NCBI GenBank assembly: GCA_964511015.1
Contig: CAZEDX010000027.1
Coordinates: 1 to 52,459, forward strand
DNA length: 52,459 nt
Direction: 5' to 3'
DNA from: FEN-1099 sp964511015
GTDB taxonomy: Bacteria; Lernaellota; Lernaellaia; Lernaellales; Lernaellaceae
Under the pieces are notes generated by a model that saw only the letters and a list, made by a program, of their open reading frames with translations, was not told where the DNA came from and made no database searches. Below, one piece after another: positions 24,534 through 33,164 of this stretch (within the stretch, counting starts at the first letter, position 1; every line of letters begins with the position of its first letter). A program made the translations under genes and the position numbers.

Positions 24534-27500
24534 TCAGTTCACTTGCATCTCCACTGGGCGGGTGACGGCGTCGGTCGACGGGTTGTAGTAGTAGTACACC
24601 CGCGACTGCGGCGCGACGGCGTGCATTGGGAAGGTGGCCTTCAGCTTGAATTGCAGGCGCAACGGCTGACCCCGCTTCAGCTCATCGAGGTAGAAGGTGA
24701 GCTGGCGTGAGGTCGACGAGTACTTGGCGATTTTCTTCTGTTGCACGAGCGCTTCGATCGTTTCCGGCAACGGCTGGAATCCCGGCGGCACGCCGATGTC
24801 GACCAACACCATGCCGAAGTTGCCCGGCGCGCGGTTTTCGACCTCGACCGTGCAAGTCACTTCGTCGTTGACCGCGAGGGTGGTCTTGTCATACGCGACG
24901 CGGATGCCGATCGGCTCGCTTCCTTCCGGTTCGCGGCCCAATTCGCTCCACTGAATGTAGTGTCGGCCGACCACCTGGTACATTAGCGAACCGCGGCCGG
25001 CGAAGTTGACGACCACTTCGTTGGCGCCGGCATGGGACAACGGCGTGGCGTCGATGATGCGCAACACGTCGCTGTCGGCGGGGGTGACGCGAAACGCGCC
25101 GGCATCCTGCCCGTTGACGCGGACTTGGATTTCGCCCTCGGCTTCGGCGCCGCCGCCTTTGGCGACCAGCAGGAAAACCTGCATCGCCCACACGGTGGCC
25201 TGCGTCGAGTAGTAGGTGCCGAAGGTGTCCTTGTTGCGCACCAGGTAGGTCACCACTCGGTTGACCACGTCGGCCTGCCGTTTGGCGACGATCAGCGCTT
25301 GTGCGACTAGCGCGGTTGTCTCGATGTCGGCACTCTGTCCCGACGAACGAATCGCGGTTTCACCGCCGGCCGGCCAGTAAGACGTGGCGTTGTCATCCTT
25401 CCGCAACGCGTCGAGGCGGCGGAACACGTCGTCCAAGGCATTGCTACCGGGCTTCGCCACGACCAGGGCGTTGGCGAGCAAAGCCAGGCTGTAGGCGTCT
25501 TTCGCTTCGTCCTGATGCTTTTCCAGGTAGGCCAGCGCCTTGTCGAGCGCCGGACCCTTGTACGCCGAGCGAGCCAGCGCCCAGGTGACATACGCGGTGT
25601 TGCGCACGAGGTCCTTAGCGAACGCTGCGGCCACCGCATCGAGGTAGCGCTCGTTCGGTTTCCAGGAACCGTCGGCCTGTTGCTGAGCGGCTAGCCAATC
25701 CTGCGTCCGTTTGATCAGCGCCGGATCGACTTCGTACACGCGGCTCATGTCGTAGAACTCCATCAGGCCGTAGGCCGTCAGGATGATGTGCGCCGGCGTA
25801 TTGCCGAACCACTCGAAGCCGCCGCCGGGCACTTCGTAGGTCACCAGGCGCTGGTAACCCTGGTTGATGAAGCCTTCGGCCTTCATCTGGATTTCGGGCG
25901 TGATCTGGTTGGTCGCCTTCATGTAGTCAAGCACCATGACGTTCGGATACGTCGTCGAGCTGGTTTGCTCGAAGCAGCCGGACGGCATGCGGAAGATGCT
26001 GTCGAGGCCTTCGACCACCTGGCTCATCAGGCCCGGGTAGACCTTCACGAGCAGCGCCGTCGAACCAGGGATCGCGTTGGCCGGGAAGTTGATGTTGTGG
26101 CGCGCTTCGGCTTTGAGCTGGTCGGAGAAGTTCTGTTCGAAGAGTTGGCCGTCGGGTTCCACCAGTACTTCGCGTTTGATCGCGTCGCTCTGCTCGGTGC
26201 CGCGAGCGATCACCGTCAAGTTCTGCCGGCCGACGTGCTTGGCCTTGAGGTGAATATATTCGGCTTTCACTTCACCCGGACCCAGGTCGACCTGGCGCTT
26301 GGCGCCGCCTTCGACCAGTTCGTACCAGTCGGCGGCCTGGATCTCGAGCTTTACGGTCTGGCGCTTGGGCAGATAGTTGTATAACGCGATCGGCACCTTC
26401 ACCACGTCATTGCGGGTTAGGGCGACCGGGAAGTCGATGTCGACGAAGAAGTCCTGGAACACGACGACCGGCGCGGTGCCGCTGCCCAGCCAACCACGGC
26501 GGGCAATCGCCTGCGCGGCGATGCGCCAGGTGGTGATCGAGTCGGCCATGGCCAGCTTCAAGCGGGCGAATCCGGTGTCGTCGGTGATCAGTTCGGGGTT
26601 CACATACAGGGTCTCGGGGAAGAACTCGCGTACGCGTACCGGTGCGGCCTCGTCTTCAGCTACGCCAGCGTCGGGCCGGTTGGGTTCGCGCATGGCGCGT
26701 TCTTCTCTGGGCTGCGCGGCGGCCGCCGGCGGGGGCAGGGCTTCCATCATTATGTCGACGTCGCCTTCGGCGAAGCCGCCGCCGCCACGGCCGAACAGGA
26801 CGCCCCCACGGTTGCGTACGGTTGTTTCGGCTTCCATTTTTTTGCGGACATCCTCGTCGACCACCATCACGTCGTCGTCGTCATTGAACAAGCGGTTGGG
26901 TCCGGCGGAGGTCACGACGTAGATCTTCTTGTTCCAGGCGCCGGACAGGCGGTACGGCGTGCCCCACGGATCGTACAGCGTCCGGCGCGGCAGCTTGTTG
27001 ATGTTGCCGTCGACGCGGGCGAGCGCGCGGTTGATACGCGCCAGATCGGCGCGGACTTGTTTCTCCATTTGGGCGCGGACCTCGGCATTCTGGTCGACGT
27101 GTTGCTGTCGGTCGACGCCGGCGGTTAGTGCCGGTTCGACACTGGCCAGCATCGCCATCCAACCGCGGCGGTGAACCGGGGTGTCCGTCTGGTCGAGAAT
27201 GATCTGCTCGGGGGTGAAGGTATGGAACTCGTAGCGTGGGGTCATCAGTTCGCGTTCGAGGGTGAAGAACACCTTCTCCAGGCCCGGCTGCATGTCTTGC
27301 AGCGCGAACACCGCCTCGTCGACAATGGTGATACCCAGTGCCGCGGCGATCGGGTGGCCGTGCTGATCGGTAACCCGGAAATCAATCGCCGCTTCCTCTC
27401 CCGGCCGATAGATCTTCTTCTGTGGAGTGATGTTGACCTGTAGGTCGGCCTGTGGGTGCACGTAGACCACGCGGCTGTCGCGCACTATGTTGCCGCGCGG

Positions 27501-29390
27501 CATCAGAATGTAGGCAGTGACCACGACGCCGCCGACCATTTCGGCGGTGACCGGAATGGACAATTCGGCGCGGCCGTCTTTGATCTCCGCGGTGGTGGTC
27601 AGCAGGGTCTGCTGATCGCGCACCAAGTCGACAAACAACGTGCGGCCCGGGGTTTTCGGCAACAGGCCGGTGATGAGCATCACTTCGCCTTGCCGATAGG
27701 TCGGGGCGTCGGTGCGCAGCAGCAAGGCGGCCTCGCGGCCGGCGCTATCGAGCCGGAACGTGGCGACTACCTCGTTGCCGGCCGTGTCGCGCGCACGCAC
27801 CTGGAGGTCGGCACGCTGTTCGCCCGGCGTGAAACGGTACTCGGCCAGGCCGAGTTCGTCGGTGGTGACGACATCGAGGTCGGTCCACCAGTTCTGGCGC
27901 GCTTCGTTCGTGCGCAAAGAGGGCAATACTTTGGCCGCGGCGGGCTGGCCGTCGGGCGAGGTGACCATGATGAAGACCCGGTTTTCGACGCCCGGCACGA
28001 GACGACCGCTCTCCGGTAGCGCCCGCAAAACCAGCGGCGTGCGGGCGACGGGGTAGCTGCGCAGCGCTTCCTGGGTGTGGCCGGCGGGGTCGGTGACCGT
28101 CGCATGTAGTTGCACGCGGGCCAGACCCTGGTCGACTTCGCGTCCGACCAACGTGTCGGGCAACTTGATCGAGTAGGCGAAGACGCCCTGGTCGTTGGTG
28201 CGGCCCTGGATGGTGGCGAAGGTTTCGGAGCCGACGATCGTCGCCAGGCCTTCGAGCGTCACTTCGCCGTTGCGTACCGGTTTGCCGAAAATGTAGTTCG
28301 CGTCGATCTTGCCGGTGATCTGCTGTCCCGGTAAATACCACGGCCGGTCAGCGGTGATGCCGACCTTGAACTTCGGCAGTACGTAGCGCTTCACTTCGAC
28401 GGTTTTCTCGGCCGTGATCTCGCCGATCGTCATCTTGGTCTTGAACGCGCCCATGTTGACTTCGTTCGCCAGCGTGAAGCTTGTCGCGGCGATGCCGAAG
28501 TCGCTGGAATGCAACTTGCGCTTGAAGACCTTGTTGCCCTTGGCGTCGGATACTTCACACAACACCTCTTGCCGCGTCGCCGGCAGACGGTTTCCCGCCT
28601 GTAGCGCGAGGGCGCGAATGTGCATTGTCTGGCCCGGCTGGTACAGCGGTTTGTCGGTCGTCAGCAGTACCCGCAAGCGGCGCTCGATGCGCACCGCATG
28701 TTCGACGCGCACTCGCTGGCCGTGGGCGCGGGCTTCAACCACCAGCGCCGGGTCTTCCAGTGGTTCGTCGGGCACCTGAAAAGCGACGCGAGTCGAGCCA
28801 CCGGCGTCGGTCTGGCCGGTGAAGACGGCGCGCTGGTCGCGTTTGTCTTTGAGCGCGACCTCGATCTTGGCGTCTTGGATCGGCTCGCCGTTGAAGCGGT
28901 TGAACGCCACTACGCGCACGCCGGCCTGCGTGCCGGCCTGGTAGGTGTCGGACGCCAGCACGCGCACGGCCAGCGAACCGAGCACCTCGGCCAGGCTGAG
29001 CGAGCCCTCGAATGACTCGTCGTTGATGCCGAGGTAGTAACGCACAAGATATAGAGCGTTCTGGCCGTCCGGAACGTCACAAGGAATGCGCGCGCTGAAC
29101 TTGCCGTGCACGCGGTCGTCGAGCGTGACCACGCCCGTCGCCACGCGATCGCCGTTCAGGTGCGCGAGCCAGATCTGAATCGGCCCCTCGACCGGCCATT
29201 CTTCGGCCGTACCGCGCAACACGGTCAGCGTGACGTAGCCGTTGCTAAGTACGCCACTGGCCACATCTTTGCCCATGCGCTGCGGCGAGGGCAACGGTGG
29301 GCCGTCTTGGGACATCACCAATCCGGCCGAAACGGCCAGGAAGGTGAGGGAAATCAATAACAACGAAATCGAAAGGCGGCGGCGAGTCAT
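24534..29390 (-). CDS. Bacterial alpha-2-macroglobulin with thioester and GspG-like insert
   Basis: 1618 residues. A signal peptide (SISLLLISLTFLAVSAGLVMS) is followed by tandem macroglobulin domains (for example VLLTTDKPLYQPGQTMHIRA and KVGITADRPWYLPGQQITGK), an A2M domain and an alpha/alpha thioester domain with Gly1138-Cys-Phe-Glu-Gln1142 in PSGCFEQTSS. The C-terminus is a receptor-binding-like domain. Such proteins trap attacking proteases in the periplasm or at the surface. Odd feature: residues about 785-850 contain DPWGTPYRLSG and SAGPNRLFNDDDDV, which look like the calcium-site end of type II secretion pseudopilin GspG. The ATG has GGAGG five bases upstream. It is monocistronic; no pbpC partner is adjacent. 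Confidence 0.92.
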   Translation of the reverse strand: MTRRRLSISLLLISLTFLAVSAGLVMSQDGPPLPSPQRMGKDVASGVLSNGYVTLTVLRGTAEEWPVEGPIQIWLAHLNGDRVATGVVTLDDRVHGKFSARIPCDVPDGQNALYLVRYYLGINDESFEGSLSLAEVLGSLAVRVLASDTYQAGTQAGVRVVAFNRFNGEPIQDAKIEVALKDKRDQRAVFTGQTDAGGSTRVAFQVPDEPLEDPALVVEARAHGQRVRVEHAVRIERRLRVLLTTDKPLYQPGQTMHIRALALQAGNRLPATRQEVLCEVSDAKGNKVFKRKLHSSDFGIAATSFTLANEVNMGAFKTKMTIGEITAEKTVEVKRYVLPKFKVGITADRPWYLPGQQITGKIDANYIFGKPVRNGEVTLEGLATIVGSETFATIQGRTNDQGVFAYSIKLPDTLVGREVDQGLARVQLHATVTDPAGHTQEALRSYPVARTPLVLRALPESGRLVPGVENRVFIMVTSPDGQPAAAKVLPSLRTNEARQNWWTDLDVVTTDELGLAEYRFTPGEQRADLQVRARDTAGNEVVATFRLDSAGREAALLLRTDAPTYRQGEVMLITGLLPKTPGRTLFVDLVRDQQTLLTTTAEIKDGRAELSIPVTAEMVGGVVVTAYILMPRGNIVRDSRVVYVHPQADLQVNITPQKKIYRPGEEAAIDFRVTDQHGHPIAAALGITIVDEAVFALQDMQPGLEKVFFTLERELMTPRYEFHTFTPEQIILDQTDTPVHRRGWMAMLASVEPALTAGVDRQQHVDQNAEVRAQMEKQVRADLARINRALARVDGNINKLPRRTLYDPWGTPYRLSGAWNKKIYVVTSAGPNRLFNDDDDVMVVDEDVRKKMEAETTVRNRGGVLFGRGGGGFAEGDVDIMMEALPPPAAAAQPREERAMREPNRPDAGVAEDEAAPVRVREFFPETLYVNPELITDDTGFARLKLAMADSITTWRIAAQAIARRGWLGSGTAPVVVFQDFFVDIDFPVALTRNDVVKVPIALYNYLPKRQTVKLEIQAADWYELVEGGAKRQVDLGPGEVKAEYIHLKAKHVGRQNLTVIARGTEQSDAIKREVLVEPDGQLFEQNFSDQLKAEARHNINFPANAIPGSTALLVKVYPGLMSQVVEGLDSIFRMPSGCFEQTSSTTYPNVMVLDYMKATNQITPEIQMKAEGFINQGYQRLVTYEVPGGGFEWFGNTPAHIILTAYGLMEFYDMSRVYEVDPALIKRTQDWLAAQQQADGSWKPNERYLDAVAAAFAKDLVRNTAYVTWALARSAYKGPALDKALAYLEKHQDEAKDAYSLALLANALVVAKPGSNALDDVFRRLDALRKDDNATSYWPAGGETAIRSSGQSADIETTALVAQALIVAKRQADVVNRVVTYLVRNKDTFGTYYSTQATVWAMQVFLLVAKGGGAEAEGEIQVRVNGQDAGAFRVTPADSDVLRIIDATPLSHAGANEVVVNFAGRGSLMYQVVGRHYIQWSELGREPEGSEPIGIRVAYDKTTLAVNDEVTCTVEVENRAPGNFGMVLVDIGVPPGFQPLPETIEALVQQKKIAKYSSTSRQLTFYLDELKRGQPLRLQFKLKATFPMHAVAPQSRVYYYYNPSTDAVTRPVEMQVN

Positions 29391-29532
29391 GGCGTCCTCC
29401 GGTTACGGGGTTCAGTGAGCCATCTGCCTGTCCTGACAACCGGGTCGGTCAGAAGGTTCCGACCGATGAATGCGAACGGTGTGGTTCCTGCATGAACTGA
29501 AACAGAAGGAAGTCTACCACAAGGTAGGGTAC

Positions 29533-30159
29533 TCAAGCATGGGCAGTCAGCGGTTTGACCAGTACCAGCCAGTCCATGCCGCGGAACTGGAAGGTGCGGA
29601 CGGTCTGGTAGCCGTTTCGTTGATAGAGCCGCAGCGCCGGATTAACCGCCTCGCATTCGAGTTGCACGGCCGGCAGGTCTAGGGCCCGCGCTTCGTCTTC
29701 CCACGCGGCGAGCAACCGGCCGCCGAGCCCTCGGTTGCGGTGGGCATCGTCGACGGCCAGGTCGACCAGCCGCAGGCAGGGTTGGCGGGCTTCGGTCAGG
29801 CGGCTCATGGCGAAGTAGAAGCGACCGATACTCCACAGGGCCCGTGGGCCCAGGTGCAGGCAGCGCCAGCCGTACAACCACAACATGTCGAGGGAAGGGG
29901 CGTAGTCGCCGGGACAACCCAATGCGGTGCCGGCCAGGCGGTCGCCGTCATAAGCGCCCAACAGAATGGCCTCGTCGAGTTTGAGGTACATCTGCGCGTT
30001 GAAGCGCCAGAAACCGCGAAACGCTTCCCGCGACAGGCCGAGCGTACTGCGCAGCCATTGGTCGGTCGAGAAAGCTTCGTCGAGCACGCGGGCCAATTCG
30101 GCGTGTTCCGCCGGTTGGATGCGCCGCAGGCTGCTGATCAGTTTCCCGAGGTCATTCAC
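29533..30159 (-). CDS. GNAT-family N-acetyltransferase
   Basis: 208 residues from a GTG start. The acetyl-CoA-binding motif A is clear in LVDLAVDDAHRNRGLGGRLL (R-x-x-G-x-G), followed by VQLECEAVNPALRLYQRNGYQ, the motif B strand-helix seen near the end of GNAT folds. The N-terminal 75 residues match acetyltransferases acting on small molecules or antibiotics, but the substrate cannot be told. It is flanked by unrelated genes and separated from the macroglobulin gene by about 140 bases. Confidence 0.85.
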   Translation of the reverse strand: MNDLGKLISSLRRIQPAEHAELARVLDEAFSTDQWLRSTLGLSREAFRGFWRFNAQMYLKLDEAILLGAYDGDRLAGTALGCPGDYAPSLDMLWLYGWRCLHLGPRALWSIGRFYFAMSRLTEARQPCLRLVDLAVDDAHRNRGLGGRLLAAWEDEARALDLPAVQLECEAVNPALRLYQRNGYQTVRTFQFRGMDWLVLVKPLTAHA

Positions 30160-30229
30160 GACTGCCTGCCTCTTCCTATTTCATTGAACCACCTATATCA
30201 TGTAGCCGGTTCTTTTTGGAGGCTTACCC

Positions 30230-30664
30230 ATGAAGCGTATTGTGTTGTTGTCAATTCTGTTGTTGGCAACCGTGGCCCTCGCCGGCGACGCGATTAACGC
30301 CGGGAAAATCGAGGTCGCGCCGTCCTCTCCGATTTCGCTCGGGTTGCTGGTCAAAATTCCACCTGCCTTCAAGGTGGCGGTCGACGCGCCGTTCAACCTC
30401 GACATCGTTTCTGAGGGACCCGCCATCGCCCAGGGTCCGCAATCATTCAAAGGCAAGGGGAAGGATCTGCCCTATACACTGCATTTCGCCAGCGGCGCCG
30501 CGGGTGAGGGTGCGCTGAATATCAAGATGATGCTGTTTGTTTGCCAGGCGGATCACGAAGGCGTGTGCCAGAAGATGGATGCACAGATCAAGGTGCCGGT
30601 GTCGGTGACGCCAAATGGTGCCAAAGCCTACGACCTGCCGATCATGCTTTCGCCACGGTTCTAG
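30230..30664 (+). CDS. Small periplasmic protein resembling the DsbD alpha domain
   Basis: 144 residues with GGAGG upstream of the ATG. Signal peptide VLLSILLLATVALA, then a small beta-rich domain (about 120 residues) with a Cys pair spaced by seven residues, CQADHEGVCQK. This layout is like the immunoglobulin-fold N-terminal domain of thiol:disulfide interchange proteins, so a role in periplasmic thiol chemistry is possible. No transmembrane part follows, and the assignment is tentative. Confidence 0.65.
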   Translation: MKRIVLLSILLLATVALAGDAINAGKIEVAPSSPISLGLLVKIPPAFKVAVDAPFNLDIVSEGPAIAQGPQSFKGKGKDLPYTLHFASGAAGEGALNIKMMLFVCQADHEGVCQKMDAQIKVPVSVTPNGAKAYDLPIMLSPRF

Positions 30665-30734
30665 GAAACCACGGAAGACAAATAGACAGACCGTCGGCCA
30701 AACGTGTCGGCGGCCAGAGTGACGAACGCTATTA

Positions 30735-30932
30735 TTACGCTACTGTTTCCGGCTTGTTATAGAACAGCACCACGCTTAGGCAGTGGTACTCGTTGTCGCT
30801 GGACTGCGTGACAATGTGATCCACGATGTCGATGCCGTGGTTGGCATTGATCCAGCGGGTGATCAGCTCACCCAACTCTTCACGTTCTTTGGCTTTTGTC
30901 GCCGAAAACACTTTCACCGCGTTGTATTTCAC
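30735..30932 (-). CDS. Small conserved-looking protein of unknown function
   Basis: 65 residues: starts KYNAVKVFSATKAKEREELG after the initiator and ends CLSVVLFYNKPETVA. I place the start at the GTG at 30932 because AAGGAGG lies just upstream of it. The longer frames starting at 30965 or 30986 lack a ribosome-binding site and run through that element. It has one Cys and a predicted alpha/beta pattern and looks cytoplasmic. The clean ribosome-binding site and non-random sequence support a real gene. It is divergent from queH. Confidence 0.6.
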   Translation of the reverse strand: MKYNAVKVFSATKAKEREELGELITRWINANHGIDIVDHIVTQSSDNEYHCLSVVLFYNKPETVA

Positions 30933-31099
30933 AGACCCCTCCTTCACAAACTCGCCAGGGCTCATGGAACGCGCGTGTACTATCACAACTCCGGCAGTCG
31001 ATCAAGTATTTTCCTATATTGAATATTCCAATTTGGCCATACGTCGGATTGTCGATTCAGGCATTTGACGGCGCAGGTCAGGAGTGCGAGTCTGGCTTC

Positions 31100-31630
31100 A
31101 TGAAGCTTCTTCTGCACGTCTGTTGCGGGCCTTGTTCAATCGTGCCGATCGACCGCCTACGCCTGGCCGGGCACGACTTGACCGGCTTCTGGTTCAACCC
31201 GAATGTTCACCCATTTACCGAGCACGAGAAGCGCCGCAGCTCGTTCGAGGAATACGCCGGCGCGGTTGGTTTGCCAGTGATCTGGTATCCGGAATACCGC
31301 ATGCCGGAATACCTGCGCGAGATCGCCGGTCGCGAGGAGGTACGCTGTCGAATCTGCTATCGCCTGAGGATGGTGGCCGCGGCACAGGCGGCGCGGGAAA
31401 ACCACTGCGACGCCTTCACCACGACCTTGCTCTACTCAAAGTTCCAGAATCATGAATTGCTTGCCGAAACCGCCGCCGCCGTGGAGCGGGAAGTAGGGAT
31501 CAGATTCCACTACGAGGACTTCCGCCCGGGTTGGTCGGAGGGTGTCCGCCGCAGCAAGGAAATGGGGATGTACCGGCAGCAATACTGCGGCTGCATCTAC
31601 TCAGAATGGGAACGATACCGCTCCTCCTGA
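31100..31630 (+). CDS. queH: Epoxyqueuosine reductase QueH
   Basis: 176 residues of the DUF208/QueH family, which reduces epoxyqueuosine to queuosine in tRNA in organisms lacking the cobalamin-dependent QueG. The iron-sulfur and metal-binding Cys are visible: LLHVCCGPCS at the start, CRICYRLRM in the middle and QYCGCIYS near the end. Other family blocks are FWFNPNVHPFTEHEKR and FTTTLLYSKFQNHE. The ATG has only a weak ribosome-binding site. Its use suggests an anaerobic or facultative lifestyle. Confidence 0.93.
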   Translation: MKLLLHVCCGPCSIVPIDRLRLAGHDLTGFWFNPNVHPFTEHEKRRSSFEEYAGAVGLPVIWYPEYRMPEYLREIAGREEVRCRICYRLRMVAAAQAARENHCDAFTTTLLYSKFQNHELLAETAAAVEREVGIRFHYEDFRPGWSEGVRRSKEMGMYRQQYCGCIYSEWERYRSS

Positions 31631-31652
31631 GCGCCAAATCGGCACATACACT

Positions 31653-31668
31653 GTTGCAAAAATGCAAC
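31653..31668. repeat. Inverted repeat, possible enhancer-protein site upstream of lpxC
   Basis: GTTGCA-AAAA-TGCAAC is a perfect six-base-pair dyad. It lies about 160 bases upstream of the start predicted from the sigma54-type promoter, a usual distance for binding of a sigma54 activator. It could also be a hairpin in the queH 3' region. Confidence 0.3.
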
Positions 31669-31796
31669 ACCTCCTGTGTCGGCCGTGAGACAGCGCTCCA
31701 AAACCAGCTGTTTTTGGAAAATCAATTCCGGCCCGATACGAGAAGAATCCCTTATTAAACAACTATATGCATTTGAATATGGGACGGTCGTCATCA

Positions 31797-31812
31797 TGGC
31801 ACATGGCTTGCT
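31797..31812 (+). promoter_or_regulatory. Sigma54 (RpoN) -24/-12 promoter upstream of lpxC
   Basis: TGGCAC-ATGGC-TTGCT matches the RpoN consensus TGGCACG-N4-TTGCW at every conserved base but one. The GG and GC doublets are separated by exactly ten bases. The start would fall near 31823, about 47 bases before the lpxC ATG. Confidence 0.55.
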
Positions 31813-31869
31813 CATGGACAGGGTGCCTGAATTGTATTTGGTTACGGGAGTGGGGGCAGAGGTAAGAAA

Positions 31870-32802
31870 ATGGATCGGCAACGGACGCTATCGACCGCGG
31901 TGACCTGCAGCGGGATCGGTCTACATTCCGGGGGGAATGTGACCGTGACCATTCATCCCGCGCCGGTCGATCACGGTATCGTTTTCAGCCGTCCCGACAA
32001 ACCGGGGAAGCAGCGGGTGCGCGCACATGCCTCGAAGGTCGGCGGCACGAATTTCGCGACAACCCTGATCGGCGACAACTATATCATCGGCACGATCGAA
32101 CACCTGATGGCTGCCTTGAACGGCCACGGGGTCGATAACGCCCTGGTGGAAGTCGACGGCGACGAAATGCCCATCATGGACGGTTCGGCCGCCGCGTTCA
32201 GCTACCTGATCGACAGCGCGGGCATCGCCGAGCAGGCGGCGCCACGCAAGTACATTCAGATTCTGAAGCCGATCATCGTTTCCGAGAACTGCAAGCGCGT
32301 GGCGCTGCTGCCGGCGGACGGCTTCGCGGTGACCTACGAAATCGCGTTCCCGCACCCGATGATCCGCACGCAGCGGTTCGACATTCTGCTCACGCCCGAG
32401 AGCTTCCGGCGCGAGTTATCGAATGCGCGCACGTTCGGCTTCCTGTCCGACCTGAACATGATGCGCGACGCCGGGCTGGCCAACGGCGGCAGCCTGGAAA
32501 ACGCCATCGTGATCGGCAACTACTCGGTGCTCAACAAGGGCGGTCTGCGCTACCCCGATGAGTTCGTGCGCCACAAGGTGCTCGACGCGCTGGGCGATCT
32601 GTACCTGGCGGGCTACCCGATTCTCGGCCGCTTCCACGCGCAGAAGAGCGGCCACGCGTTGAACCACAAGCTGGTGACGCGTTTGCTGGAAGACACCGAT
32701 TCCTGGCGCCTGGTCGAAGGCCGGCCGGCGCGCCGCACCCAGAAAGCAGTACCGTTCGCCGCCGAGACGGCGAATCCACGCAGACTGTTCCGCGAGATGT
32801 AA
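31870..32802 (+). CDS. lpxC: UDP-3-O-acyl-N-acetylglucosamine deacetylase
   Basis: Zinc deacetylase for the first committed step of lipid A synthesis. The 310 residues carry the two-fold repeated LpxC fold with ligands His78 (IGTIEHLMAAL), His235 and Asp239 (VRHKVLDALGDL), and the general-acid His262 (KSGHALNHKLV). SGIGLHSG is the N-terminal signature. A GGTAAG box precedes the ATG. The gene stands alone between queH and propeller lipoproteins instead of in a cell-division or envelope cluster. It shows the organism makes lipopolysaccharide. Confidence 0.96.
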   Translation: MDRQRTLSTAVTCSGIGLHSGGNVTVTIHPAPVDHGIVFSRPDKPGKQRVRAHASKVGGTNFATTLIGDNYIIGTIEHLMAALNGHGVDNALVEVDGDEMPIMDGSAAAFSYLIDSAGIAEQAAPRKYIQILKPIIVSENCKRVALLPADGFAVTYEIAFPHPMIRTQRFDILLTPESFRRELSNARTFGFLSDLNMMRDAGLANGGSLENAIVIGNYSVLNKGGLRYPDEFVRHKVLDALGDLYLAGYPILGRFHAQKSGHALNHKLVTRLLEDTDSWRLVEGRPARRTQKAVPFAAETANPRRLFREM

Positions 32803-32807
32803 GAGTC

Positions 32808-32835
32808 GAGGCCCGGGAACTGGCGCCCGGGCCTC
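32808..32835 (+). terminator. Terminator-like hairpin after lpxC
   Basis: GAGGCCCGGG and CCCGGGCCTC pair perfectly over ten bases around an eight-base loop, six bases after the lpxC stop. The following AACTCCCTTCTT is only weakly T-rich, so termination may rely on the strong stem. Confidence 0.6.
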
Positions 32836-32884
32836 AACTCCCTTCTTCCACTCCGCGCACTTCCATCTAGGTTCTCGAGTCTCT

Positions 32885-33055
32885 TTGTGTGCAGAATGGT
32901 TGTTCAGGCTGGCGGTGTCTTGGCGCGCCTGGGAGCGCATCAGCGGCCCCGGCGGCAAGGACGAGATCCGCTGGCTCCTCGGCGAAATGAGCGCATTCAA
33001 TGCGGGGTTGCCGCTCGTGACGTGGAACTGGTTCCGTGCGGGTAAAAAAACATAG
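32885..33055 (+). pseudogene. Possible gene remnant in the lpxC-lipoprotein spacer
   Basis: An open stretch of 56 codons reads LCAEWLFRLAVSWRAWERI, then SGPGGKDEIRWLLGEMSAF and NAGLPLVTWNWFRAGKKT before a TAG. The composition looks protein-like (amphipathic helices, few rare codons), but there is no convincing start or ribosome-binding site. It may be the tail of a lost gene. I do not recognise the family. The rest of the 360-base spacer holds only the terminator and the promoter listed here. Confidence 0.3.
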
Positions 33056-33064
33056 ATAATTGCT

Positions 33065-33093
33065 TTGACAAGCGAAGCCGAGTAGCGTATTAC
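33065..33093 (+). promoter_or_regulatory. Promoter of the propeller lipoprotein genes
   Basis: TTGACA at 33065, a 17-base spacer and TATTAC at 33088-33093 form a good sigma70-type promoter. Transcription would start near 33100, with a leader of about 65 bases before the ATG and its GGAGG box. Confidence 0.55.
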
Positions 33094-33164
33094 AAATAAC
33101 AGGTGGTCGCATCTTCGGCACATTCAACGAGTCCATTGTACGCCGCGCGCTCGGAGGTGTTCCC

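Noticed and set aside
31676..31903. 75-codon plus-strand open frame upstream of lpxC
   Set aside because: It overlaps the sigma54 promoter and the lpxC start in another frame, and no ribosome-binding site or known motif supports it.
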